Assembly (NCBI RefSeq): GCF_963576545.1
Contig: NW_026870491.1
Span: forward strand, 124,001-188,000
From: Limanda limanda
Lineage: Eukaryota > Chordata > Actinopteri > Pleuronectiformes > Pleuronectidae
DNA: 64,000 bases
Direction of reading: 5' to 3'
Numbering within the stretch: the stretch's first letter is position 1; each line of letters starts with the position of its first letter. Shown piece after piece: positions 8,690 to 22,700 of the stretch. The translations under genes and the position numbers were made by a program. The notes under the pieces were generated by a model that searched no databases, had not been told where the DNA came from, and saw only the letters and a program-made list of their open reading frames with translations.

Positions 8690-10140
8690 AGATATTCTTG
8701 AATAACTTTTTTTGTGAAGGTCGGAGAGACTTGGAAAGTGGTTGCATCTGGACTAATTTGGGTCCTGCGGATCGATTGGTACCATCCCCGAGCTTGTACG
8801 ACCTTCGGAAGAGGTCGACCGACGAAATTCCCCCAAATCTGAGGAGATATTCTTGAATAACTTTTTTTGTGAAGGTCGGAGAGACTTGCAAGTAGGCTTT
8901 ACCCCCACTAAATGGGGTAGCGCGCATCGATCGGTACCATCCTTGAGCTTCTCCGACTTTCGGAAGGGTTAGGGTTAGGGTTAGGGATGAAAGCACATAG
9001 GAGAAAGAGATATTCTTGAATAACTTTTTTTGTGAAGGTCAAAGAGACTTGCAAGTAGGCTCTACCCCCACTAAATGGGGTAGCGCGCATCGATCGGTAC
9101 TATCCTTGAGCTTCTCCGACTTTCGGAAGGGTTAGGGTTAGGGTTAGGGATGAAAGCACATAGGAGAAAGAGATATTCTTGAATAACTTTTTTTGTGAAG
9201 GTCGGAGAGACTTGCAAGTAGGCTCTACCCCCACTAAATGGGGTAGCGCGCATCGATCGGTACCATCCTTGAGCTTCTCCGACTTTCGGAAGGGTTAGGG
9301 TTAGGGTTAGGGATGAAAGCACATAGGAGAAAGAGATATTCTTGAATAACTTTTTTTGTGAAGGTCGGAGAGACTTGCAAGTAGGCTCTACCCCCACTAA
9401 ATGGGGTAGCGCGCATCGATCGGTACCATCCTTGAGCTTCTCCGACTTTCGGAAGGGTTAGGGTTAGGGTTAGGGATGAAAGCACATAGGAGAAAGAGAT
9501 ATTCTTGAATAACTTTTTTTGTGAAGGTCGGAGAGACTTGCAAGTAGGCTCTACCCCCACTAAATGGGGTAGTGCGCATCGATCGGTACTATCCTTGAGC
9601 TTCTCCGACTTTCGGAAGGGTTAGGGTTAGGGTTAGGGATGAAAGCACATAGGAGAAAGAGATATTCTTGAATAACTTTTTTTGTGAAGGTCGGAGAGAC
9701 TTGGAAAGTGGTTGCATCTGGACTAATTTGGGTCCTGCGGATCGATTGGTACCATCCCCGAGCTTGTACGACCTTCGGAAGAGGTCGACCGACGAAATTC
9801 CCCCAAATCTGAGGAGATATTCTTGAATAACTTTTTTTGTGAAGGTCGGAGAGACTTGCAAGTAGGCTCTACCCCCACTAAATGGGGTAGCGCACATCGA
9901 TCGGTACCATCCTTGAGCTTCTCCGACTTTCGGAAGGGTTAGGGTTAGGGTTAGGGATGAAAGCACATAGGAGAAAGAGATATTCTTGAATAACTTTTTT
10001 TGTGAAGGTCGGAGAGACTTGCAAGTAGGCTCTACCCCCACTAAATGGGGTAGCGCGCATCGATCGGTACCATCCTTGAGCTTCTCCGACTTTCGGAAGG
10101 GTTAGGGTTAGGGTTAGGGATGAAAGCACATAGGAGAAAG
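8690..10140 (+). repeat. Higher-order repeat H1, copy 2 (1,451 bp)
   Basis: B at 8690 with five A units and B at 9660 with two. Markers match copy 1: GGCTTTACC (8845), GGTCAAAGAG (9008), GTAGTGCGC (9497), GTAGCGCAC (9815). Two of its A units have a private GTACTATCC change (9101 and 9590). A third H1 start follows at 10141 (GGCTTTACC, then GGTCAAAGAG) but breaks off after three A units. Confidence 0.85.
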
Positions 10141-13100
10141 AGATATTCTTGAATAACTTTTTTTGTGAAGGTCGGAGAGACTTGGAAAGTGGTTGCATCT
10201 GGACTAATTTGGGTCCTGCGGATCGATTGGTACCATCCCCGAGCTTGTACGACCTTCGGAAGAGGTCGACCGACGAAATTCCCCCAAATCTGAGGAGATA
10301 TTCTTGAATAACTTTTTTTGTGAAGGTCGGAGAGACTTGCAAGTAGGCTTTACCCCCACTAAATGGGGTAGCGCGCATCGATCGGTACCATCCTTGAGCT
10401 TCTCCGACTTTCGGAAGGGTTAGGGTTAGGGTTAGGGATGAAAGCACATAGGAGAAAGAGATATTCTTGAATAACTTTTTTTGTGAAGGTCAAAGAGACT
10501 TGCAAGTAGGCTCTACCCCCACTAAATGGGGTAGCGCGCATCGATCGGTACCATCCTTGAGCTTCTCCGACTTTCGGAAGGGTTAGGGTTAGGGTTAGGG
10601 ATGAAAGCACATAGGAGAAAGAGATATTCTTGAATAACTTTTTTTGTGAAGGTCGGAGAGACTTGCAAGTAGGCTCTACCCCCACTAAATGGGGTAGCGC
10701 GCATCGATCGGTACCATCCTTGAGCTTCTCCGACTTTCGGAAGGGTTAGGGTTAGGGTTAGGGATGAAAGCACATAGGAGAAAGAGATATTCTTGAATAA
10801 CTTTTTTTGTGAAGGTCGGAGAGACTTGGAAAGTGGTTGCATCTGGACTAATTTGGGTCCTGCGGATCGATTGGTACCATCCCCGAGCTTGTACGACCTT
10901 CGGAAGAGGTCGACCGACGAAATTCCCCCAAATCTGAGGAGATATTCTTGAATAACTTTTTTTGTGAAGGTCGGAGAGACTTGCAAGTAGGCTCTACCCC
11001 CACTAAATGGGGTAGCGCGCATCGATCGGTACCATCCTTGAGCTTCTCCGACTTTCGGAAGGGTTAGGGTTAGGGTTAGGGATGAAAGCACATAGGAGAA
11101 AGAGATATTCTTGAATAACTTTTTTTGTGAAGGTCGGAGAGACTTGCAAGTAGGCTCTACCCCCACTAAATGGGGTAGCGCGCATCGATCGGTACCATCC
11201 TTGAGCTTCTCCGACTTTCGGAAGGGTTAGGGTTAGGGATGAAAGCACATAGGAGAAAGAGATATTCTTGAATAACTTTTTTTGTGAAGGTCGGAGAGAC
11301 TTGCAAGTAGGCTCTACCCCCACTAAATGGGGTAGCGCGCATCGATCGGTACCATCCTTGAGCTTCTCCGACTTTCGGAAGGGTTAGGGTTAGGGTTAGG
11401 GATGAAAGCACATAGGAGAAAGAGATATTCTTGAATAACTTTTTTTGTGAAGGTCGGAGAGACTTGGAAAGTGGTTGCATCTGGACTAATTTGGGTCCTG
11501 CGGATCGATTGGTACCATCCCCGAGCTTGTACGACCTTCGGAAGAGGTCGACCGACGAAATTCCCCCAAATCTGAGGAGATATTCTTGAATAACTTTTTT
11601 TGTGAAGGTCGGAGAGACTTGCAAGTAGGCTCTACCCCCACTAAATGGGGTTGCGCGCATCGATCGGTACCATCCTTGAGCTTCTCCGACTTTCGGAAGG
11701 GTTAGGGTTAGGGTTAGGGATGAAAGCACATAGGAGAAAGAGATATTCTTGAATAACTTTTTTTGTGAAGGTCGGAGAGACTTGCAAGTAGGCTCTACCC
11801 CCACTAAATGGGGTAGCGCGCATCGATCGGTACCATCCTTGAGCTTCTCCGACTTTCGGAAGGGTTAGGGTTAGGGTTAGGGATGAAAGCACATAGGAGA
11901 AAGAGATATTCTTGAATAACTTTTTTTGTGAAGGTCGGAGAGACTTGGAAAGTGGTTGCATCTGGACTAATTTGGGTCCTGCGGATCGATTGGTACCATC
12001 CCCGAGCTTGTACGACCTTCGGAAGAGGTCGACCGACGAAATTCCCCCAAATCTGAGGAGATATTCTTGAATAACTTTTTTTGTGAAGGTCGGAGAGACT
12101 TGCAAGTAGGCTCTACCCCCACTAAATGGGGTTGCGCGCATCGATCAGTACCATCCTTGAGCTTCTCCGACTTTCGGAAGGGTTAGGGTTAGGGTTAGGG
12201 ATGAAAGCACATAGGAGAAAGAGATATTCTTGAATAACTTTTTTTGTGAAGGTCGGAGAGACTTGGAAAGTGGTTGCATCTGGACTAATTTGGGTCCTGC
12301 GGATCGATTGGTACCATCCCCGAGCTTGTACGACCTTCGAAAGAGGTCGACCGACGAAATTCCCCCAAATCTGAGGAGATATTCTTGAATAACTTTTTTT
12401 GTGAAGGTCGGAGAGACTTGCAAGTAGGCTCTACCCCCACTAAATGGGGTAGCGCGCATCGATCGGTACCATCCTTGAGCTTCTCCGACTTTCGGAAGGG
12501 TTAGGGTTAGGGTTAGGGATGAAAGCACATAGGAGAAAGAGATATTCTTGAATAACTTTTTTTGTGAAGGTCGGAGAGACTTGGAAAGTGGTTGCATCTG
12601 GACTAATTTGGGTCCTGCAGATCGATTGGTACCATCCCCGAGCTTGTACGACCTTCGGAAGAGGTCGACCGACGAAATTCCCCCAAATCTGAGGAGATAT
12701 TCTTGAATAACTTTTTTTGTGAAGGTCGGAGAGACTTGCAAGTAGGCTCTACCCCCACTAAATGGGGTTGCGCGCATCGATCAGTACCATCCTTGAGCTT
12801 CTCCGACTTTCGGAAGGGTTAGGGTTAGGGTTAGGGATGAAAGCACATAGGAGAAAGAGATATTCTTGAATAACTTTTTTTGTGAAGGTCGGAGAGACTT
12901 GCAAGTAGGCTCTACCCCCACTAAATGGGGTAGCGCGCATCGATCGGTACCATCCTTGAGCTTCTCCGACTTTCGGAAGGGTTAGGGTTAGGGTTAGGGA
13001 TGAAAGCACATAGGAGAAAGAGATATTCTTGAATAACTTTTTTTGTGAAGGTCGGAGAGACTTGGAAAGTGGTTGCATCTGGACTAATTTGGGTCCTGCG

Positions 13101-13819
13101 GATCGATTGGTACCATCCCCGAGCTTGTACGACCTTCGGAAGAGGTCGACCGACGAAATTCCCCCAAATCTGAGGAGATATTCTTGAATAACTTTTTTTG
13201 TGAAGGTCGGAGAGACTTGCAAGTAGGCTCTACCCCCACTAAATGGGGTTGCGCGCATCGATCGGTACCATCCTTGAGCTTCTCCGACTTTCGGAAGGGT
13301 TAGGGTTAGGGTTAGGGATGAAAGCACATAGGAGAAAGAGATATTCTTGAATAACTTTTTTTGTGAAGGTCGGAGAGACTTGCAAGTAGGCTCTACCCCC
13401 ACTAAATGGGGTAGCGCGCATCGATCGGTACCATCCTTGAGCTTCTCCGACTTTCGGAAGGGTTAGGGTTAGGGTTAGGGATGAAAGCACATAGGAGAAA
13501 GAGATATTCTTGAATAACTTTTTTTGTGAAGGTCGGAGAGACTTGGAAAGTGGTTGCATCTGGACTAATTTGGGTCCTGCGGATCGATTGGTACCATCCC
13601 CGAGCTTGTACGACCTTCGGAAGAGGTCGACCGACGAAATTCCCCCAAATCTGAGGAGATATTCTTGAATAACTTTTTTTGTGAAGGTCGGAGAGACTTG
13701 CAAGTAGGCTCTACCCCCACTAAATGGGGTTGCGCGCATCGATCAGTACCATCCTTGAGCTTCTCCGACTTTCGGAAGGGTTAGGGTTAGGGTTAGGGAT
13801 GAAAGCACATAGGAGAAAG
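10141..13819 (+). repeat. Transition segment between marker domains
   Basis: B starts: 10141, 10785, 11423, 11904, 12222, 12540, 13021 and 13502, followed by 3, 3, 2, 1, 1, 2, 2 and 1 A units. The A at 11103 is the first 157 bp copy. The B variant CTTCGAAAG, typical of 12-25 kb, first appears in the B at 12222. Single-A spacing (B-A-B) is common here. From the B at 12540 onward the first A after each B that I inspected is of the GGGGTTGCG subtype. Confidence 0.8.
11103..11259 (+). repeat. 157 bp A class: one TTAGGG lost
   Basis: First of 11 A copies with two TTAGGG hexamers instead of three (block at 11224-11238); the remaining sequence is a normal A. The others start at 15915, 18656, 21381, 22671, 41936, 45296, 51564, 55259, 57823 and 60712. 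Several are copies of each other by segmental duplication (18656/22671, 41936/55259, 51564/57823/60712), so the number of independent losses is smaller. With three G3 runs they cannot form a four-run intramolecular quadruplex alone. Confidence 0.9.
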
Positions 13820-16800
13820 AGATATTCTTGAATAACTTTTTTTGTGAAGGTCGGAGAGACTTGGAAAGTGGTTGCATCTGGACTAATTTGGGTCCTGCGG
13901 ATCGATTGGTACCATCCCCGAGCTTGTACGACCTTCGAAAGAGGTCGACCGACGAAATTCCCCCAAATCTGAGGAGATATTCTTGAATAACTTTTTTTGT
14001 GAAGGTCGGAGAGACTTGCAAGTAGGCTCTACCCCCACTAAATGGGGTTGCGCGCATCGATCAGTTCCATCCTTGAGCTTCTCCGACTTTCGGAAGGGTT
14101 AGGGTTAGGGTTAGGGATGAAAGCACATAGGAGAAAGAGATATTCTTGAATAACTTTTTTTGTGAAGGTCGGAGAGACTTGCAAGTAGGCTCTACCCCCA
14201 CTAAATGGGGTAGCGCGCATCGATCGGTACCATCCTTGAGCTTCTCCGACTTTCGGAAGGGTTAGGGTTAGGGTTAGGGATGAAAGCACATAGGAGAAAG
14301 AGATATTCTTGAATAACTTTTTTTGTGAAGGTCGGAGAGACTTGCAAGTAGGCTCTACCCCCACTAAATGGGGTAGCGCGCATCGATCGGTACCATCCTT
14401 GAGCTTCTCCGACTTTCGGAAGGGTTAGGGTTAGGGTTAGGGATGAAAGCACATAGGAGAAAGAGATATTCTTGAATAACTTTTTTTGTGAAGGTCGGAG
14501 AGACTTGCAAGTAGGCTCTACCCCCACTAAATGGGGTAGCGCGCATCGATCGGTACCATCCTTGAGCTTCTCCGACTTTCGGAAGGGTTAGGGTTAGGGT
14601 TAGGGATGAAAGCACATAGGAGAAAGAGATATTCTTGAATAACTTTTTTTGTGAAGGTCGGAGAGACTTGGAAAGTGGTTGCATCTGGACTAATTTGGGT
14701 CCTGCGGATCGATTGGTACCATCCCCGAGCTTGTACGACCTTCGGAAGAGGTCGACCGACGAAATTCCCCCAAATCTGAGGAGATATTCTTGAATAACTT
14801 TTTTTGTGAAGGTCGGAGAGACTTGCAAGTAGGCTCTACCCCCACTAAATAGGGTTGCGCGCATCGATCGGTACCATCCTTGAGCTTCTCCGACTTTCGG
14901 AAGGGTTAGGGTTAGGGTTAGGGATGAAAGCACATAGGAGAAAGAGATATTCTTGAATAACTTTTTTTGTGAAGGTCGGAGAGACTTGCAAGTAGGCTCT
15001 ACCCCCACTAAATGGGGTAGCGCGCATCGATCGGTACCATCCTTGAGCTTCTCCGACTTTCGGAAGGGTTAGGGTTAGGGTTAGGGATGAAAGCACATAG
15101 GAGAAAGAGATATTCTTGAATAACTTTTTTTGTGAAGGTCGGAGAGACTTGGAAAGTGGTTGCATCTGGACTAATTTGGGTCCTGCGGATCGATTGGTAC
15201 CATCCCCGAGCTTGTACGACCTTCGAAAGAGGTCGACCGACGAAATTCCCCCAAATCTGAGGAGATATTCTTGAATAACTTTTTTTGTGAAGGTCGGAGA
15301 GACTTGCAAGTAGGCTCTACCCCCACTAAATGGGGTTGCGCGCATCGATCGGTACCATCCTTGAGCTTCTCCGACTTTCGGAAGGGTTAGGGTTAGGGTT
15401 AGGGATGAAAGCACATAGGAGAAAGAGATATTCTTGAATAACTTTTTTTGTGAAGGTCGGAGAGACTTGCAAGTAGGCTCTACCCCCACTAAATGGGGTA
15501 GCGCGCATCGATCGGTACCATCCTTGAGCTTCTCCGACTTTCGGAAGGGTTAGGGTTAGGGTTAGGGATGAAAGCACATAGGAGAAAGAGATATTCTTGA
15601 ATAACTTTTTTTGTGAAGGTCGGAGAGACTTGCAAGTAGGCTCTACCCCCACTAAATGGGGTAGCGCGCATCGATCGGTACCATCCTTGAGCTTCTCCGA
15701 CTTTCGGAAGGGTTAGGGTTAGGGTTAGGGATGAAAGCACATAGGAGAAAGAGATATTCTTGAATAACTTTTTTTGTGAAGGTCGGAGAGACTTGCAAGT
15801 AGGCTCTACCCCCACTAAATGGGGTAGCGCGCATCGATCGGTACCATCCTTGAGCTTCTCCGACTTTCGGAAGGGTTAGGGTTAGGGTTAGGGATGAAAG
15901 CACATAGGAGAAAGAGATATTCTTGAATAACTTTTTTTGTGAAGGTCGGAGAGACTTGCAAGTAGGCTCTACCCCCACTAAATGGGGTAGCGCGCATCGA
16001 TCGGTACCATCCTTGAGCTTCTCCGACTTTCGGAAGGGTTAGGGTTAGGGATGAAAGCACATAGGAGAAAGAGATATTCTTGAATAACTTTTTTTGTGAA
16101 GGTCGGAGAGACTTGCAAGTAGGCTCTACCCCCACTAAATGGGGTAGCGCGCATCGATCGGTACCATCCTTGAGCTTCTCCGACTTTCGGAAGGGTTAGG
16201 GTTAGGGTTAGGGATGAAAGCACATAGGAGAAAGAGATATTCTTGAATAACTTTTTTTGTGAAGGTCGGAGAGACTTGCAAGTAGGCTCTACCCCCACTA
16301 AATGGGGTAGCGCGCATCGATCGGTACCATCCTTGAGCTTCTCCGACTTTCGGAAGGGTTAGGGTTAGGGTTAGGGATGAAAGCACATAGGAGAAAGAGA
16401 TATTCTTGAATAACTTTTTTTGTGAAGGTCGGAGAGACTTGCAAGTAGGCTCTACCCCCACTAAATGGGGTAGCGCGCATCGATCGGTACCATCCTTGAG
16501 CTTCTCCGACTTTCGGAAGGGTTAGGGTTAGGGTTAGGGATGAAAGCACATAGGAGAAAGAGATATTCTTGAATAACTTTTTTTGTGAAGGTCGGAGAGA
16601 CTTGGAAAGTGGTTGCATCTGGACTAATTTGGGTCCTGCGGATCGATTGGTACCATCCCCGAGCTTGTACGACCTTCGGAAGAGGTCGACCGACGAAATT
16701 CCCCCAAATCTGAGGAGATATTCTTGAATAACTTTTTTTGTGAAGGTCGGAGAGACTTGCAAGTAGGCTCTACCCCCACTAAATAGGGTTGCGCGCATCG

Positions 16801-19774
16801 ATCGGTACCATCCTTGAGCTTCTCCGACTTTCGGAAGGGTTAGGGTTAGGGTTAGGGATGAAAGCACATAGGAGAAAGAGATATTCTTGAATAACTTTTT
16901 TTGTGAAGGTCGGAGAGACTTGCAAGTAGGCTCTACCCCCACTAAATGGGGTAGCGCGCATCGATCGGTACCATCCTTGAGCTTCTCCGACTTTCGGAAG
17001 GGTTAGGGTTAGGGTTAGGGATGAAAGCACATAGGAGAAAGAGATATTCTTGAATAACTTTTTTTGTGAAGGTCGGAGAGACTTGGAAAGTGGTTGCATC
17101 TGGACTAATTTGGGTCCTGCGGATCGATTGGTACCATCCCCGAGCTTGTACGACCTTCGAAAGAGGTCGACCGACGAAATTCCCCCAAATCTGAGGAGAT
17201 ATTCTTGAATAACTTTTTTTGTGAAGGTCGGAGAGACTTGCAAGTAGGCTCTACCCCCACTAAATGGGGTTGCGCGCATCGATCGGTACCATCCTTGAGC
17301 TTCTCCGACTTTCGGAAGGGTTAGGGTTAGGGTTAGGGATGAAAGCACATAGGAGAAAGAGATATTCTTGAATAACTTTTTTTGTGAAGGTCGGAGAGAC
17401 TTGCAAGTAGGCTCTACCCCCACTAAATGGGGTAGCGCGCATCGATCGGTACCATCCTTGAGCTTCTCCGACTTTCGGAAGGGTTAGGGTTAGGGTTAGG
17501 GATGAAAGCACATAGGAGAAAGAGATATTCTTGAATAACTTTTTTTGTGAAGGTCGGAGAGACTTGCAAGTAGGCTCTACCCCCACTAAATGGGGTAGCG
17601 CGCATCGATCGGTACCATCCTTGAGCTTCTCCGACTTTCGGAAGGGTTAGGGTTAGGGTTAGGGATGAAAGCACATAGGAGAAAGAGATATTCTTGAATA
17701 ACTTTTTTTGTGAAGGTCGGAGAGACTTGCAAGTAGGCTCTACCCCCACTAAATGGGGTAGCGCGCATCGATCGGTACCATCCTTGAGCTTCTCCGACTT
17801 TCGGAAGGGTTAGGGTTAGGGTTAGGGATGAAAGCACATAGGAGAAAGAGATATTCTTGAATAACTTTTTTTGTGAAGGTCGGAGAGACTTGGAAAGTGG
17901 TTGCATCTGGACTAATTTGGGTCCTGCGGATCGATTGGTACCATCCCCGAGCTTGTACGACCTTCGAAAGAGGTCGACCGACGAAATTCCCCCAAATCTG
18001 AGGAGATATTCTTGAATAACTTTTTTTGTGAAGGTCGGAGAGACTTGCAAGTAGGCTCTACCCCCACTAAATGGGGTTGCGCGCATCGATCGGTACCATC
18101 CTTGAGCTTCTCCGACTTTCGGAAGGGTTAGGGTTAGGGTTAGGGATGAAAGCACATAGGAGAAAGAGATATTCTTGAATAACTTTTTTTGTGAAGGTCG
18201 GAGAGACTTGCAAGTAGGCTCTACCCCCACTAAATGGGGTAGCGCGCATCGATCGGTACCATCCTTGAGCTTCTCCGACTTTCGGAAGGGTTAGGGTTAG
18301 GGTTAGGGATGAAAGCACATAGGAGAAAGAGATATTCTTGAATAACTTTTTTTGTGAAGGTCGGAGAGACTTGCAAGTAGGCTCTACCCCCACTAAATGG
18401 GGTAGCGCGCATCGATCGGTACCATCCTTGAGCTTCTCCGACTTTCGGAAGGGTTAGGGTTAGGGTTAGGGATGAAAGCACATAGGAGAAAGAGATATTC
18501 TTGAATAACTTTTTTTGTGAAGGTCGGAGAGACTTGCAAGTAGGCTCTACCCCCACTAAATGGGGTAGCGCGCATCGATCGGTACCATCCTTGAGCTTCT
18601 CCGACTTTCGGAAGGGTTAGGGTTAGGGTTAGGGATGAAAGCACATAGGAGAAAGAGATATTCTTGAATAACTTTTTTTGTGAAGGTCGGAGAGACTTGC
18701 AAGTAGGCTCTACCCCCACTAAATGGGGTAGCGCGCATCGATCGGTACCATCCTTGAGCTTCTCCGACTTTCGGAAGGGTTAGGGTTAGGGATGAAAGCA
18801 CATAGGAGAAAGAGATATTCTTGAATAACTTTTTTTGTGAAGGTCGGAGAGACTTGCAAGTAGGCTCTACCCCCACTAAATGGGGTAGCGCGCATCGATC
18901 GGTACCATCCTTGAGCTTCTCCGACTTTCGGAAGGGTTAGGGTTAGGGTTAGGGATGAAAGCACATAGGAGAAAGAGATATTCTTGAATAACTTTTTTTG
19001 TGAAGGTCGGAGAGACTTGGAAAGTGGTTGCATCTGGACTAATTTGGGTCCTGCGGATCGATTGGTACCATCCCCGAGCTTGTACGACCTTCGGAAGAGG
19101 TCGACCGACGAAATTCCCCCAAATCTGAGGAGATATTCTTGAATAACTTTTTTTGTGAAGGTCGGAGAGACTTGCAAGTAGGCTCTACCCCCACTAAATG
19201 GGGTTGCGCGCATCGATCGGTACCATCCTTGAGCTTCTCCGACTTTCGGAAGGGTTAGGGTTAGGGTTAGGGATGAAAGCACATAGGAGAAAGAGATATT
19301 CTTGAATAACTTTTTTTGTGAAGGTCGGAGAGACTTGCAAGTAGGCTCTACCCCCACTAAATGGGGTAGCGCGCATCGATCGGTACCATCCTTGAGCTTC
19401 TCCGACTTTCGGAAGGGTTAGGGTTAGGGTTAGGGATGAAAGCACATAGGAGAAAGAGATATTCTTGAATAACTTTTTTTGTGAAGGTCGGAGAGACTTG
19501 GAAAGTGGTTGCATCTGGACTAATTTGGGTCCTGCGGATCGATTGGTACCATCCCCGAGCTTGTACGACCTTCGGAAGAGGTCGACCGACGAAATTCCCC
19601 CAAATCTGAGGAGATATTCTTGAATAACTTTTTTTGTGAAGGTCGGAGAGACTTGCAAGTAGGCTCTACCCCCACTAAATGGGGTTGCGCGCATCGATCA
19701 GTACCATCCTTGAGCTTCTCCGACTTTCGGAAGGGTTAGGGTTAGGGTTAGGGATGAAAGCACATAGGAGAAAG
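13820..19774 (+). repeat. Segment of 5,955 bp with long A runs
   Basis: B starts: 13820, 14627, 15108, 16561, 17042, 17849, 18976 and 19457, followed by 4, 2, 8, 2, 4, 6, 2 and 1 A units. The run of eight A after 15108 is the longest in the window. 157 bp A copies lie at 15915 and 18656. Markers are CTTCGAAAG in B (13820, 15108, 17042, 17849), CAGTTCC in the A at 13975, and AAATAGGG in the A units at 14782 and 16716. The B units at 14627 and 15108 are echoed at 16561 and 17042, offset 1,934 bp. Confidence 0.82.
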
Positions 19775-22700
19775 AGATATTCTTGAATAACTTTTTTTGT
19801 GAAGGTCGGAGAGACTTGGAAAGTGGTTGCATCTGGACTAATTTGGGTCCTGCGGATCGATTGGTACCATCCCCGAGCTTGTACGACCTTCGAAAGAGGT
19901 CGACCGACGAAATTCCCCCAAATCTGAGGAGATATTCTTGAATAACTTTTTTTGTGAAGGTCGGAGAGACTTGCAAGTAGGCTCTACCCCCACTAAATGG
20001 GGTTGCGCGCATCGATCAGTTCCATCCTTGAGCTTCTCCGACTTTCGGAAGGGTTAGGGTTAGGGTTAGGGATGAAAGCACATAGGAGAAAGAGATATTC
20101 TTGAATAACTTTTTTTGTGAAGGTCGGAGAGACTTGCAAGTAGGCTCTACCCCCACTAAATGGGGTAGCGCGCATCGATCGGTACCATCCTTGAGCTTCT
20201 CCGACTTTCGGAAGGGTTAGGGTTAGGGTTAGGGATGAAAGCACATAGGAGAAAGAGATATTCTTGAATAACTTTTTTTGTGAAGGTCGGAGAGACTTGC
20301 AAGTAGGCTCTACCCCCACTAAATGGGGTAGCGCGCATCGATCGGTACCATCCTTGAGCTTCTCCGACTTTCGGAAGGGTTAGGGTTAGGGTTAGGGATG
20401 AAAGCACATAGGAGAAAGAGATATTCTTGAATAACTTTTTTTGTGAAGGTCGGAGAGACTTGCAAGTAGGCTCTACCCCCACTAAATGGGGTAGCGCGCA
20501 TCGATCGGTACCATCCTTGAGCTTCTCCGACTTTCGGAAGGGTTAGGGTTAGGGTTAGGGATGAAAGCACATAGGAGAAAGAGATATTCTTGAATAACTT
20601 TTTTTGTGAAGGTCGGAGAGACTTGGAAAGTGGTTGCATCTGGACTAATTTGGGTCCTGCGGATCGATTGGTACCATCCCCGAGCTTGTACGACCTTCGG
20701 AAGAGGTCGACCGACGAAATTCCCCCAAATCTGAGGAGATATTCTTGAATAACTTTTTTTGTGAAGGTCGGAGAGACTTGCAAGTAGGCTCTACCCCCAC
20801 TAAATAGGGTTGCGCGCATCGATCGGTACCATCCTTGAGCTTCTCCGACTTTCGGAAGGGTTAGGGTTAGGGTTAGGGATGAAAGCACATAGGAGAAAGA
20901 GATATTCTTGAATAACTTTTTTTGTGAAGGTCGGAGAGACTTGCAAGTAGGCTCTACCCCCACTAAATGGGGTAGCGCGCATCGATCGGTACCATCCTTG
21001 AGCTTCTCCGACTTTCGGAAGGGTTAGGGTTAGGGTTAGGGATGAAAGCACATAGGAGAAAGAGATATTCTTGAATAACTTTTTTTGTGAAGGTCGGAGA
21101 GACTTGGAAAGTGGTTGCATCTGGACTAATTTGGGTCCTGCGGATCGATTGGTACCATCCCCGAGCTTGTACGACCTTCGAAAGAGGTCGACCGACGAAA
21201 TTCCCCCAAATCTGAGGAGATATTCTTGAATAACTTTTTTTGTGAAGGTCGGAGAGACTTGCAAGTAGGCTCTACCCCCACTAAATGGGGTTGCGCGCAT
21301 CGATCGGTACCATCCTTGAGCTTCTCCGACTTTCGGAAGGGTTAGGGTTAGGGTTAGGGATGAAAGCACATAGGAGAAAGAGATATTCTTGAATAACTTT
21401 TTTTGTGAAGGTCGGAGAGACTTGCAAGTAGGCTCTACCCCCACTAAATGGGGTAGCGCGCATCGATCGGTACCATCCTTGAGCTTCTCCGACTTTCGGA
21501 AGGGTTAGGGTTAGGGATGAAAGCACATAGGAGAAAGAGATATTCTTGAATAACTTTTTTTGTGAAGGTCGGAGAGACTTGCAAGTAGGCTCTACCCCCA
21601 CTAAATGGGGTAGCGCGCATCGATCGGTACCATCCTTGAGCTTCTCCGACTTTCGGAAGGGTTAGGGTTAGGGTTAGGGATGAAAGCACATAGGAGAAAG
21701 AGATATTCTTGAATAACTTTTTTTGTGAAGGTCGGAGAGACTTGCAAGTAGGCTCTACCCCCACTAAATGGGGTAGCGCGCATCGATCGGTACCATCCTT
21801 GAGCTTCTCCGACTTTCGGAAGGGTTAGGGTTAGGGTTAGGGATGAAAGCACATAGGAGAAAGAGATATTCTTGAATAACTTTTTTTGTGAAGGTCGGAG
21901 AGACTTGCAAGTAGGCTCTACCCCCACTAAATGGGGTAGCGCGCATCGATCGGTACCATCCTTGAGCTTCTCCGACTTTCGGAAGGGTTAGGGTTAGGGT
22001 TAGGGATGAAAGCACATAGGAGAAAGAGATATTCTTGAATAACTTTTTTTGTGAAGGTCGGAGAGACTTGGAAAGTGGTTGCATCTGGACTAATTTGGGT
22101 CCTGCGGATCGATTGGTACCATCCCCGAGCTTGTACGACCTTCGGAAGAGGTCGACCGACGAAATTCCCCCAAATCTGAGGAGATATTCTTGAATAACTT
22201 TTTTTGTGAAGGTCGGAGAGACTTGCAAGTAGGCTCTACCCCCACTAAATAGGGTTGCGCGCATCGATCGGTACCATCCTTGAGCTTCTCCGACTTTCGG
22301 AAGGGTTAGGGTTAGGGTTAGGGATGAAAGCACATAGGAGAAAGAGATATTCTTGAATAACTTTTTTTGTGAAGGTCGGAGAGACTTGCAAGTAGGCTCT
22401 ACCCCCACTAAATGGGGTAGCGCGCATCGATCGGTACCATCCTTGAGCTTCTCCGACTTTCGGAAGGGTTAGGGTTAGGGTTAGGGATGAAAGCACATAG
22501 GAGAAAGAGATATTCTTGAATAACTTTTTTTGTGAAGGTCGGAGAGACTTGCAAGTAGGCTCTACCCCCACTAAATGGGGTAGCGCGCATCGATCGGTAC
22601 CATCCTTGAGCTTCTCCGACTTTCGGAAGGGTTAGGGTTAGGGTTAGGGATGAAAGCACATAGGAGAAAGAGATATTCTTGAATAACTTTTTTTGTGAAG

